Shown one piece after another: positions 40,814 to 48,877 of a stretch of DNA of 64,000 nt (position 1 is the stretch's first letter; every line of letters begins with the position of its first letter). The stretch lies in assembly GCF_026768455.1 (NCBI RefSeq), contig NZ_JAPPVQ010000006.1, forward strand, positions 1 to 64,000. The letters are read 5' to 3'. The DNA comes from Candidatus Nitrosotenuis cloacae (lineage in GTDB: Archaea; Thermoproteota; Nitrososphaeria; Nitrososphaerales; Nitrosopumilaceae). The translations under genes and the position numbers were made by a program. The notes under the pieces are model-generated. The model was not told where the DNA came from, did no database searches, and saw only the letters and a list, made by a program, of their open reading frames with translations.

Positions 40814-41533
40814 ATGTTTGACTCCATACAAGAAAAGATCAGGGGCGCAGGCAAGATAGTCTTTGTGACGGGCGCCGGAATATCACAGGAGAGCGGCATC
40901 CCCACGTTCCGCGGAAAGGACGGGTTCTGGGGCAAGTACGACCCGATGCAGCTTGCAACAATTGACGCGTTCTACGAAAATCCAAAGCTTGTCTGGGAAT
41001 GGTACGAGGAGCGCAGAAAAAACATCCTAATGGCGCAGCCAAACGCGGGCCACACCGCAATTGCCAGACTTGGCAGGTACAAGGACGTAATAGTGCTCAC
41101 GCAGAACATCGACGGGCTGCACCAAAAGGCCGGAAGCAAGAATGTCCTTGAGCTGCACGGCAGCATAATCCGAATCAAGTGCACCCACTGCTCGTTTTCA
41201 GACGATATGGAAGCCGGCTTTGATGTGCTGCCGCCAAAATGCCGATGCGGGCACATGCTGAGGCCGGACGTGGTCTGGTTTGGCGAGGCGCTGCCTCAGG
41301 ATATCTGGAGGGAGGCGATAATGCACGCGCAGAGCTGCGACGTGATGGTTATTGTCGGAACGTCCCTTGTTGTCTCTCCTGCAAACTCGCTTCCGCTCTA
41401 CGCAAAGCAGAACGGCGCGGTCCTAGTTGAGGTAAACCCGGAAAAGACCGTGATGTCAAGTGAGATGGATCTCTCAGTCAGGCAGACAAGCGCAAGCGCG
41501 CTGCCCAAAATGGTGGAACTGTTCGAATCATGA
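40814..41533 (+). CDS. NAD-dependent protein deacylase (sirtuin)
   Basis: A 239-residue sirtuin: GAGISQESGIPTFRG for NAD binding, QNIDGLHQKAGS, catalytic His in ELHGS, zinc cysteines CTHC...CRCG, and VGTSLVVSPAN. YEERR near residue 65 gives the Tyr-x2-Arg pair that marks class III sirtuins, which prefer succinyl/malonyl-lysine. A deacylase rather than pure deacetylase role is therefore likely. It overlaps the convergent membrane-protein gene by 6 bp. Confidence 0.9.
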   Translation: MFDSIQEKIRGAGKIVFVTGAGISQESGIPTFRGKDGFWGKYDPMQLATIDAFYENPKLVWEWYEERRKNILMAQPNAGHTAIARLGRYKDVIVLTQNIDGLHQKAGSKNVLELHGSIIRIKCTHCSFSDDMEAGFDVLPPKCRCGHMLRPDVVWFGEALPQDIWREAIMHAQSCDVMVIVGTSLVVSPANSLPLYAKQNGAVLVEVNPEKTVMSSEMDLSVRQTSASALPKMVELFES

Positions 41534-42352
41534 CGGCTGCGTAAAGACGCCGTAAATTGTGGTCTCGTCTGCGTCCTCCGGATTGAACACCGATGAGGAG
41601 ACGGTCCCATAGTCTGCGTGTTCTACAATCATCTCTACTATGTGCGGGCTGTTGGTCACGTCGTTTACGTTCGTGTCAAACTTTGATGCAAAAAACTCGC
41701 CTGAGAACAGTTCCTTCTCAGAGTTTCGCAGGTTGACTGTCACCTTGAGCGTCTTGCCGGACGTGTCCTCGTACTGGATTGACACGGTGTCGTCGGCGTT
41801 TCTGACGGTCTTCAGCTTCAGCGTCTCAAATACCTGCGTCTGTGGAATCGGCGTGACAGACACTGCCTGCACCTGGCCTGTCGCAGGATCAACTATTTGC
41901 GATACCTGCACCTGTTGGTGCTTTTCAAACTGGCATTCCTTTAGCGTGATTGTGTGAGTGAGCTCCTTTACCCCGTTTACAGTCCTTGCAAGCTTTGGCA
42001 CTGAGACCTTGCAGCTTCCGTCCGCATCCTTTTTGTATACCTGGCCATATTGCGTCTGTTGCACGGGTGGAACGGTCAAAGTCTCGCCAATCTTCTTTAT
42101 CGGGTTTACCTGCTCGACCTCCGGTGCGATTTTTTCAATGTTGTCGTTCACCGTGTCCGCGGTCCTGTCAAGCTCATAGTTGACTCGCTTTACTGTGGTG
42201 TCCTTCAGGTCCCCTATGTCCTGCGCCACTGCATCGACTGGAAGGTACTGCTCCACCGTGGCTCCAAACTGCAGATATGCAAAGTACCCACCTACAACAA
42301 GTAACGCGCCTACTACGAGCAGCTTTTTTATCAACTTGCATGCATCGTGCAA
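41528..42352 (-). CDS. Membrane-anchored extracytoplasmic protein, unknown function
   Basis: A 274-residue protein with an N-terminal transmembrane helix (LLVVGALLVVGGYFAYLQFG) and an exterior region: an amphipathic helix (QDIGDLKDTTVKRVNYELDRTADTVNDNIEKI), a Gln-rich linker (PPVQQTQYGQ) and a beta-rich domain with two cysteines (GSCKVSVP, LKECQFEKHQQ) that may form a disulfide. No catalytic motif. It has its own promoter in the gap after the UPF0201 gene. Family not recognised. Confidence 0.65.
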   Translation of the reverse strand: MHDACKLIKKLLVVGALLVVGGYFAYLQFGATVEQYLPVDAVAQDIGDLKDTTVKRVNYELDRTADTVNDNIEKIAPEVEQVNPIKKIGETLTVPPVQQTQYGQVYKKDADGSCKVSVPKLARTVNGVKELTHTITLKECQFEKHQQVQVSQIVDPATGQVQAVSVTPIPQTQVFETLKLKTVRNADDTVSIQYEDTSGKTLKVTVNLRNSEKELFSGEFFASKFDTNVNDVTNSPHIVEMIVEHADYGTVSSSVFNPEDADETTIYGVFTQPS

Positions 42353-42407
42353 AAATCATAAAAGAACAGGGCGCGATTTTCGCTGAGTAAATGAGAAAAA
42401 AAGCTTA

Positions 42408-42797
42408 CTAGGTAGCTAGCCACTCGATTATTCTCTCTATGTCCTTTGAGCGTATGGTGATCTTGATTGGCCCCAGCGGGGACTCGTCGTCGTGCTCGCA
42501 GAGCGCAATCGAGTTTACAAAGGCTGCCTGCTTGTTCAGGTAAAGCCAGGTGGAGTCGCCGTCGAGGTTGTTGTTGAGGAACCTAAAGTAGACGCGATGG
42601 GACCGGTGGTTCTCTATGGAATGGTGTATCTTGGAGAGCGCCTCGATGTCGCTTGCGGTTGCCCGTGCGGAATGCTCGTCCATTTCCAGCTCAAAGTTGT
42701 CCAGCACGTTGGACAACGCCTCGGTTATCTTTTGCGGATCCTCAGACGGGTTTATCTCGCAGACTGCCTCGATTTTGCAGCTTACCTCGGGGATCAT
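42408..42797 (-). CDS. UPF0201-family RNA-binding-like protein
   Basis: A 129-residue protein matching the archaeal UPF0201 (DUF54) pattern: VSCKIEAVCEINPSEDPQKITEALSNVLDN at the start and SPLGPIKITIRSKDIERIIEWLAT at the end, an alpha/beta fold similar to ribosomal protein L5-like domains. In several archaea it is fused to or paired with UPF0200, exactly the neighbour here. The ATG at 42797 overlaps the stop of that gene (ATGA). Confidence 0.85.
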   Translation of the reverse strand: MIPEVSCKIEAVCEINPSEDPQKITEALSNVLDNFELEMDEHSARATASDIEALSKIHHSIENHRSHRVYFRFLNNNLDGDSTWLYLNKQAAFVNSIALCEHDDESPLGPIKITIRSKDIERIIEWLAT

Positions 42798-43342
42798 TTG
42801 AGCCACTTTAGTATTATCTCGTACGCGGTGTTGACCAGCTGCTCTATTGTGAAATTGTTATTTGATATCGTCTCGTCGGCAAGCGCAATTGATGCAGATA
42901 TCCCAACGCCGATCTCCCTGCCGTCGCGCTCATCGAACATCCTTCTGTCCGCCGGATCATCGGATCTTCCGCGGACGCTAAGGAAGCTGTACCTGGTGTC
43001 AGTAGAGGCGTGAATTGCCAGAAGCTTGACCTGTGTTATCTTTTTGAGCACGTCTATTTCCGCGTTGGAGCGCACTCCGTCTATTACGACTACGTCGGAT
43101 TTTGACTGCATGATCTGGTCCTTGATGAGATCCGCCACTGCGCCCGGCCCGTTCTTTTCGCGCAGCTCAAGCATCAGCCTTCCGAGGTTCTGTCCCGTCG
43201 GCTCCATGCTCCTCCTTCTTGCCTCCGCGCGAACCGCGTCGCCCATGTTGAAGCTCTCAAATCCCTTTTTCTGCAGCCCCGCAGCAATCGTGGACTTGCC
43301 TGCACCCGGCATCCCCGTAAGGCAGACTATCAGTCTTGGCAT
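42794..43342 (-). CDS. UPF0200 P-loop nucleotide kinase-like protein
   Basis: A 182-residue P-loop NTPase of the UPF0200 family, resembling adenylate and dephospho-CoA kinases: GMPGAGKSTIAAGL near the start, then NMGDAVRAEARRR, VVIDGVRSNAEIDVLKK (Walker B-like) and RGRSDDPADRRMFDERDGRE, a lid-like Arg-rich loop. The substrate is not established. The start at 43342 (MPRLIVCLTG) fits the family; an ATG at 43360 would add six residues. Paired with UPF0201 by an ATGA overlap. Confidence 0.83.
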   Translation of the reverse strand: MPRLIVCLTGMPGAGKSTIAAGLQKKGFESFNMGDAVRAEARRRSMEPTGQNLGRLMLELREKNGPGAVADLIKDQIMQSKSDVVVIDGVRSNAEIDVLKKITQVKLLAIHASTDTRYSFLSVRGRSDDPADRRMFDERDGREIGVGISASIALADETISNNNFTIEQLVNTAYEIILKWLK

Positions 43343-43437
43343 CACGCATGTTTTTTGCATCTAATCTATGAAGCTACCGAAAGCAGACTGGATCTTTCGA
43401 TATATCTTTTTTAAAAAGACAAAACCTGATTGTGGTA

Positions 43438-43974
43438 ATGCGGGCCTTTGTTGCAGTAGAGATAGCAGATGCGGGCGTCCTTGATTCCATAAAAAAGCTG
43501 CAGGACGAGATCACAGTGGATGCAAAGCCTGTCGAGACCAAAAACATGCACTTTACGCTGCTGTTCCTAGGTGAGATCTCAGAGGAGACGGCCTCAAAGG
43601 TCTCAGAGCAGTTGAGGACCATCAGGTTTTCCACGTTTGAGCTGAGCTTTGAGGGAGTCGGCGCGTTCCCAAAGCCAAAGTTTCCGCGAGTCATCTGGGT
43701 CGGAATAGCAAAGGACGGGGCGGACAAGCTGGTAGAGCTTGCCAGGTCGGTCGAGCAGAAGCTTGGATCTCTGGGCTTTAGGGCGGACAAGCCGTTCAAG
43801 CCGCATGCGACCATATTCAGGATTAAAAATTCAACAGATGTGACAGAGCAGCTGTCAAGACATGCTGCCGCAAAGCTTGGCACAATGATGGTGTCGGAGC
43901 TAAAGCTGAAAAAAAGCGTTCTTACACCACAAGGTCCAATATACTCTGATTTAGAGGTGATACGAGCAGCATGA
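43438..43974 (+). CDS. thpR: RNA 2',3'-cyclic phosphodiesterase (LigT/ThpR)
   Basis: A 178-residue 2H phosphoesterase with the two H-x-T motifs, MHFTLLFLG (near residue 39) and KPHATIFRI (near 122). It opens 2',3'-cyclic phosphates on RNA, for instance tRNA splicing intermediates. The ATG at 43438 is chosen over a GTG two codons earlier. It overlaps cca by 4 bp (ATGA), in keeping with a tRNA processing unit. Confidence 0.9.
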   Translation: MRAFVAVEIADAGVLDSIKKLQDEITVDAKPVETKNMHFTLLFLGEISEETASKVSEQLRTIRFSTFELSFEGVGAFPKPKFPRVIWVGIAKDGADKLVELARSVEQKLGSLGFRADKPFKPHATIFRIKNSTDVTEQLSRHAAAKLGTMMVSELKLKKSVLTPQGPIYSDLEVIRAA

Positions 43975-45305
43975 GCCAGGTACTAAAGCAGGTGGAAAAA
44001 ATTGTGGTGCCAAGCCCCAAGCTGCAGAAGGAAAAGGACGAGCTGGTAAGCAGGGTGCTCGGATTGGTGGAAAAACAGGCATCAAGTCATGCAGAGATAG
44101 TTGGAGTCGAGCTTGGCGGCTCTTTTGCAAAGGGGACGTGGCTTCCGCAGAGGGCCGACGTCGACATATTCATCAGATTCAAGACCACAGTTCAGGAAAA
44201 AGAGTTTGCAGAGATTGGAAAGAAGATAGGGTTTGCGGCGCTGAGCAGCTACAGGCCTTACGTCAGGTATGCTGAACACCCATTTGTGGAGGCCCAGATA
44301 GGCGACACGAAGATCAACGTTGTCCCGTGCTACGACGTAGAGGAGGGAAGGTGGAAGTCGTCTGCCGACCGCTCGCCGTTTCACACCAGGTTCATGAGAA
44401 AATCTCTTGACGAGAAGATGAGAAACGAGGTAAGGATTCTAAAATGGTTCCTAAAGTGCAACGGAATCTACGGCGCAGAGATTGCGATGCAGGGGTTTTC
44501 AGGGTATGTATCAGAGGTGCTCGTGCTGAATTTTGGCACGTTCGATGGAGTGATCAGGGCAGTTGCGCAGTTAAAGCAGGGCCAAGTAATAGGGAATGCT
44601 GGCAAAAAGTTCGAGACGCCAGTTGTGATAATGGACCCAGTCGACCCCAACAGGAACCTGGGTGCGGCAATCTCGACTGAGAACCTTGGAAGGTTCGTTC
44701 TTGTGTCAAGGGCTTTTCTGAGAAAGCAGTCGATGTTGTTTTTCACGGAAAAAAGGAAAAAGCCCGCGCAAAGATCGTCCTACAGGAACGTGCTGGTAGT
44801 CAGCTTCAAGTACAAAAAGCGCAGCCCGGACATAATCTGGGGACAGCTAAAGCGGGCCGCAACGTCCGTTGCCACGCAGATAGACCAGGAGGGATTTTCG
44901 GTGCTAAGAAAGTCCGCAGTCATATCAGACGACGGGACCGCATCACTTTTGTTCATGTTGCAGACGCTCACACTCGACGAGAATCAGCTCAGAGTGGGCC
45001 CAGACTTTTTTGTTGCAGACCACGTGGACAAGTTCGTTGCGGCAAACAGGAAGAAGAGCAGCGTGATGTGGGTAAACGACGACGGTAAGATCTGCTTTTT
45101 GCAAAAGCGCACTCACACCGACGCCAAGACGTTCTTGGGCGAGCTCCTCAGAAAGAACCTAAAGAGCGCCGGAATCTCGGTCGGACTGCACGACGACATG
45201 AAGCGAATCACCATCACACGGGGCGACATGGCAACGGGCAAATCCATTAAAGAGGCGATCGTGGAGCTTGTCTCAACAGATGAGGCAATCTTTTCTTCCA
45301 GTTAG
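43971..45305 (+). CDS. cca: CCA tRNA nucleotidyltransferase (archaeal class I)
   Basis: Adds the 3' CCA end to tRNAs. The nucleotidyltransferase core has GGSFAKGTWLPQRADVDIFIRF, with the two catalytic aspartates in DVD, and INVVPCYDV carries the third. Downstream GFSGYVSEVLVLNFGTFDGVI and MDPVDPNRNLGAAIS are signatures of the archaeal class I enzyme. Length of 444 residues is normal. Adjacent LigT, RNase Z and DLPYG methyltransferase genes make this a tRNA maturation neighbourhood. Confidence 0.95.
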   Translation: MSQVLKQVEKIVVPSPKLQKEKDELVSRVLGLVEKQASSHAEIVGVELGGSFAKGTWLPQRADVDIFIRFKTTVQEKEFAEIGKKIGFAALSSYRPYVRYAEHPFVEAQIGDTKINVVPCYDVEEGRWKSSADRSPFHTRFMRKSLDEKMRNEVRILKWFLKCNGIYGAEIAMQGFSGYVSEVLVLNFGTFDGVIRAVAQLKQGQVIGNAGKKFETPVVIMDPVDPNRNLGAAISTENLGRFVLVSRAFLRKQSMLFFTEKRKKPAQRSSYRNVLVVSFKYKKRSPDIIWGQLKRAATSVATQIDQEGFSVLRKSAVISDDGTASLLFMLQTLTLDENQLRVGPDFFVADHVDKFVAANRKKSSVMWVNDDGKICFLQKRTHTDAKTFLGELLRKNLKSAGISVGLHDDMKRITITRGDMATGKSIKEAIVELVSTDEAIFSSS

Positions 45306-46053
45306 TGAGCTTGCAAAGCAGCCATACAGCGAGATTTTGGGATACCCGCGCGCGACAAAGACCCAGATCAGATCAAGAGTTGCCGAGCTCAAAAAGATGA
45401 AGGTGGATGGGGTCGCCTTTGTTGGCCCGATGCTGATTGGAAAGACGTACGTTCTTGGCAAGGGGTACACCGGAATAGTGGTGCTTGCAAAGATGGGCAC
45501 AAAAAATGTCGCACTCAAGATTCGCAGGACCGACTCGCCGCGCAAGACGATGGACGGTGAGACTGCGCTGCTCGGGGCGGCAAACGGTGTGAAGGTAGGC
45601 CCAAGACTCATCGCAAGCAGCAGGAATTTTCTAGTAATGGAGTATTTGGACGGAAAAAAGATCCTCGACTGGATTAGCAGCCTTGACGGAAAGGGAAGGG
45701 CGGCCAAGGCAAAGTCCGTGATAAGAAAGGTCATGGAGGACTGCTACAGGCTGGACCAGCTTGGACTGGATCATGGCGAGCTGAGCTACATCTCAAAGCA
45801 CGTAATTGTCGGAAAGACGATCACCATAATCGATTTTGAGAGCTCAAGCCTTGAGCGCAAGGTGTCCAATGTGACATCTGCGACGCAGGCACTGTTCATC
45901 GGGTCCGGGCTGGCAAAGATCGTGCAAAGGATCTACAAGGTGCCGCCAAAGCAGAAGATAATCAAGGTGCTGCGCAGTTACAAGGAAGATCAGACGCAGG
46001 CAAGCTTTGAGAGGGTGCTGGAGGTGCTAGGGCTCTGTCAGAAAAGGCCGTAA
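45280..46053 (+). CDS. Predicted serine/threonine protein kinase (COG2112 type)
   Basis: A 257-residue atypical kinase related to RIO/Bud32-like proteins. LGKGYTGIVVLAK is the glycine-rich loop, VALKIRR holds the ATP lysine, LVMEYLDGKKI the hinge, LDHGELSYISKHVIV replaces the HRD catalytic loop, and IIDFESSS replaces DFG. The family is archaeal and its target unknown. I take ATG 45280; TTG 45268 would add four residues. The gene starts inside the end of cca (26-bp overlap), so coupling to tRNA maturation is structural at least. Confidence 0.8.
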   Translation: MRQSFLPVSELAKQPYSEILGYPRATKTQIRSRVAELKKMKVDGVAFVGPMLIGKTYVLGKGYTGIVVLAKMGTKNVALKIRRTDSPRKTMDGETALLGAANGVKVGPRLIASSRNFLVMEYLDGKKILDWISSLDGKGRAAKAKSVIRKVMEDCYRLDQLGLDHGELSYISKHVIVGKTITIIDFESSSLERKVSNVTSATQALFIGSGLAKIVQRIYKVPPKQKIIKVLRSYKEDQTQASFERVLEVLGLCQKRP

Positions 46054-46640
46054 GGTTCCTCAAAAAGGACCGCAGGTTGGGGAGGATAATCAGGCAGGTA
46101 GGCCCGTACAACATCACTCTTGTGAAAAACCCCTACGAATCCCTAGTCGAGGCAATCATAACGCAGCAGCTGTCAGGAAAGGCAGCAGACTCCATCTCGG
46201 GCCGATTCAAAAGTATGTACCCAAGGTATCCAAGGCCGGCAGACGTGCTCAAGACTTCTGATGCCAAGCTGCGAAGGGCGGGACTTTCCAAAATGAAGGT
46301 GTCGTACATCAAGGACCTCTCCAAGAAGATCGAGACGCGCGAGATCCGCATAAGGTCACTTGAGGAAAAGTCAGATGAGGAGGTTGTGGAGGAGCTGACA
46401 AAGGTAAAGGGGATAGGCAGGTGGACTGCGGAGATGTTTCTGATCTTCTCGCTCGGCAGACTGGACGTTCTGCCCGTAGGGGATCTGGGCCTCAGAAAGG
46501 GAGTTCAGAGGCTGTTTTCCCTGGACGAGCTGCCAGACGCAAAGAAAATCGAGGAGCTTGCAGAGGGGTGGAGGCCATACAGGACGGTTGCAACATGGTA
46601 CCTGTGGAAGAGCCAGAACCAGTTTGACAAAATAGGGTAG
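46035..46640 (+). CDS. DNA-3-methyladenine glycosylase-like HhH-GPD protein, possible CTG start
   Basis: A base-excision glycosylase of the AlkA/HhH-GPD group: QQLSGKAADSI, the hairpin VKGIGRWTAEMFLIF and the catalytic aspartate in LPVGDLGLRKG. The conserved N-terminal helix (SEKAVRFLKKDRRLGRIIRQVG) extends upstream of the first ATG/GTG/TTG-type start (TTG 46077). In that frame the only plausible start with a ribosome-binding site is CTG 46035, preceded by GGAGGTG eight bases upstream; a TGA at 46008 closes the frame. A CTG start would give 201 residues. It overlaps the kinase gene by 19 bp. Confidence 0.75.
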   Translation: MSEKAVRFLKKDRRLGRIIRQVGPYNITLVKNPYESLVEAIITQQLSGKAADSISGRFKSMYPRYPRPADVLKTSDAKLRRAGLSKMKVSYIKDLSKKIETREIRIRSLEEKSDEEVVEELTKVKGIGRWTAEMFLIFSLGRLDVLPVGDLGLRKGVQRLFSLDELPDAKKIEELAEGWRPYRTVATWYLWKSQNQFDKIG

Positions 46641-46687
46641 AAATGATTCGTATCTTTTATTATCGATGATTCTGGTTTTTTACTGAC

Positions 46688-47617
46688 ATGTTGAGTTTTG
46701 CGCTTGCAGTGGTACTGGTTGCGGCAATCTCCGTTCTGCCCGCACATGCAGAACACGTGCCAGAGTTCATAAAAAACAGGATCGAGTCGTGGGTTCAGAA
46801 CCAGGCAGATGAGCACTTTGCAGAGGCGCTAGTAGAGCTGGATGAGCGCGGAATCATAGATGCAAAGGCATCAGACGTGCACGCCCTGCCCGCGTACGGA
46901 CAGACCAGCTTTGTAAAGATAACAGGTAACACGGGGCAGTACAAGCAGTCCAGCCCCGTTTCGCTAACAGTGACGGACCCAAGTGGTCGTGAGTCAAGGT
47001 ATACGGTGCCTGTGCTGCAGAGCGGCACATACTCTACTGTGGTTCCATTAACGCACGACTCCCCGAGGGGCACCTATCATGTAGTAGCGTATCACGACGG
47101 AAAGAGACTCCCGGATGCGACCTTCTCCGTGGAATACTCTGACGTGCAGATTCCAAGGTGGGTCTTGGACACTGCCGGATGGTGGCTTGATGGGCAGATC
47201 ACCGACGCGGACTTTTTTGCGGGAATCCAGTTCCTAATTGATGCTGACATCATCACGTTTAGCTCAGCTCCAGAAGAGCCGCAGCTGTATCTTGCAGTGG
47301 ACGGCCACAATGTAGTGAGGCGTGGAACTACGCAGGACCTCTCAGTTTACGTATCAGACAGGCACGGTCCGGTGGAGGGTGCCACCGTGTTTGTTAGGGT
47401 GGAAGACTATGGTGAGGACGTCTTTGAGGAGTTTGAGGGACTGACGGATTCGGACGGGAATTACCGCGTATCATGGGAGATAGGCGGCGACGTGCCGAAT
47501 CTGAAAAAGTTTCTCGTATACGTTGATGCGACTGACGGCCTCTCATCTAGCAGCAAGGTGTTTGCGTTCGAGGTGTACTGCCTGTGTAGGGAGGCAGACT
47601 GCAAGTGCCGCACCTAG
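46688..47617 (+). CDS. Secreted multi-domain protein with the thaumarchaeal W-V-x-x-T-A-G-W-W module
   Basis: A 309-residue exported protein. Signal peptide: residues 1-21 (FALAVVLVAAISVLPAHA). An Ig-like domain follows (about 65-150, TDPSGRESRYTVPVLQSGTYSTVVPLTHDSPRGTYHV). Next comes the module IPRWVLDTAGWWLDGQITDADFFAGIQFLIDADII, which recurs in many extracellular proteins of this phylum, and then a second Ig-like domain. The C terminus has CLCREADCKC, a Cys cluster that may bind metal. TTTTATTATC about 30 bp upstream may be the TATA box. Confidence 0.75.
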   Translation: MLSFALAVVLVAAISVLPAHAEHVPEFIKNRIESWVQNQADEHFAEALVELDERGIIDAKASDVHALPAYGQTSFVKITGNTGQYKQSSPVSLTVTDPSGRESRYTVPVLQSGTYSTVVPLTHDSPRGTYHVVAYHDGKRLPDATFSVEYSDVQIPRWVLDTAGWWLDGQITDADFFAGIQFLIDADIITFSSAPEEPQLYLAVDGHNVVRRGTTQDLSVYVSDRHGPVEGATVFVRVEDYGEDVFEEFEGLTDSDGNYRVSWEIGGDVPNLKKFLVYVDATDGLSSSSKVFAFEVYCLCREADCKCRT

Positions 47618-47638
47618 GCTTTCAAAAAATTTAAGATA

Positions 47639-48541
47639 TTGCCAAGATGCGTTCTCACATTGTTGGACTTGTCGTTTAGAACCGGCGTGCTGTGCGCGTT
47701 CTTGGCAGCCGTACTGTTTGGCATGATATCGGTGGTGGCAAAGCCGACCGTTGCCGCAGTCAACCCCATTTTGCTTTCCGCTTTTGTCTATCTGATCGGC
47801 GCCGCAACCATGACTGGAATAGCAGGCGTCAGATTCCCACGAGTCGGCAAAAGGCACTACCTGCTGCTGGTTGCAAGCGGCATCTCAGGCGGTGTGATTG
47901 CACCGCTGCTGTACTTTTTTGGCCTGTCACAGACCACCGCATCGGACACGTCGGTAATATCAAACTCGGAGATCGTGTTTTCGATAATTCTTGCCATACT
48001 GTTCTTCAGGGAAAAGGTGAAGAGGCGCGGCTACCTTGCCATGCTTTTGGTCTTTGCGGGAATATTTCTTGTCGCAACGGATCTCAGGTTTTCAGGATCA
48101 GCCTTTGATCTCAACGTAGGCAACATGCTCATACTTGCATCGTCGGTATTTTGGGGAATTGACAACAACATAAGCAGGATGCTCACCAAAAGATTTGAAA
48201 ACTCGGCAAAGATTGCGCAGCTAAAATCCGCAATAGGCGGCGGAATCCTGTTTTGCATAGTGCTTGCCATGCAGATACCCATCATGGCAGACGCATCCCA
48301 GATCCCAAGCATCATTTTGCTTGGCGCAGGCGGCTTTGCAGCCTCGCTTTTCTTCTTTTTGAGCGCACTGAGGAGAATTGGGACCGTGAAGACGATTCTC
48401 ATCTTCTCGCTGTTCTCCCCGATAGGTCTTGCCGCATCTGCCGTATTTTTGCACGAGGAGATCGGAATGTACCAGATAGCTGCTACTGTGATGATGATTC
48501 TTGGAATCTATTTGGTTCTAAAGACCACAAAGCAAACATAG
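47639..48541 (+). CDS. EamA-family (DMT superfamily) transporter
   Basis: A 300-residue membrane protein with ten predicted helices arranged as two EamA repeats: FRTGVLCAFLAAVLFGMISVVAKP begins the first and LNVGNMLILASSVFWGIDNNISRML the second. The ending HEEIGMYQIAATVMMILGIYLVLK is typical. Such proteins export or import metabolites such as amino acids; the substrate is unknown. Several in-frame TTG codons near the start (47639, 47660, 47663, 47669) make the exact start uncertain. Its stop abuts the tRNA-Pro gene on the other strand. Confidence 0.85.
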   Translation: MPRCVLTLLDLSFRTGVLCAFLAAVLFGMISVVAKPTVAAVNPILLSAFVYLIGAATMTGIAGVRFPRVGKRHYLLLVASGISGGVIAPLLYFFGLSQTTASDTSVISNSEIVFSIILAILFFREKVKRRGYLAMLLVFAGIFLVATDLRFSGSAFDLNVGNMLILASSVFWGIDNNISRMLTKRFENSAKIAQLKSAIGGGILFCIVLAMQIPIMADASQIPSIILLGAGGFAASLFFFLSALRRIGTVKTILIFSLFSPIGLAASAVFLHEEIGMYQIAATVMMILGIYLVLKTTKQT

Positions 48542-48616
48542 TGGGACCGGTGGGATTTGAACCCACGACCTCTAGCACCCCAGGCTAGCATCATAGCCAA
48601 ACTAGACGACGGCCCC
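48542..48616 (-). tRNA. tRNA-Pro (GGG)
   Basis: A full cloverleaf on the minus strand: acceptor GGGGCCG/CGGTCCC with discriminator A, anticodon stem GCTAG/CTAGC-type around loop CTGGGGT with anticodon GGG, and T arm GTGGGTTCAAATCCCAC. No intron is visible and CCA is not encoded, consistent with the CCA-adding enzyme nearby. Confidence 0.95.
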
Positions 48617-48667
48617 CACGAAAAAGGAAAGTAATGAAATTATAAGTTGTATGATCCATCCACATGC

Positions 48668-48877
48668 ATGAAGATCTGCTCGATCTGCCACAAGATCTCA
48701 GCTACGGACGACAATCACACAGACTGCAAGGAAAAGCTTCGAATCGAGCTGGAGGCAGAGGACTTCAAGAAGAGCATCCCGGAAAAACTCGACATTGCAA
48801 AGAACGCAAACGACATACAGCCAGACCTAAAGGCGCTGCTTGATCACATGTCTAAAGAGAAGAAAAGAGAGTCATAG
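48668..48877 (+). CDS. Small Cys/His protein
   Basis: A 69-residue protein with CSIC near the N terminus and HTDC shortly after (MKICSICHKISATDDNHTDC), a probable zinc knuckle, followed by an acidic helical region. ATG 48668 lies about 30 bp after AATTATAAG, a TATA-like box, so translation is probably leaderless. The 3' end overlaps the convergent oxidoreductase by 6 bp. No family recognised. Confidence 0.65.
   Translation: MKICSICHKISATDDNHTDCKEKLRIELEAEDFKKSIPEKLDIAKNANDIQPDLKALLDHMSKEKKRES

Noticed and set aside
48253-48588. Plus-strand frame ending VGPVGFEPTTSSTPG
   Set aside because: This is the well-known translation of an antisense tRNA sequence; the tRNA-Pro gene and the transporter gene explain it.
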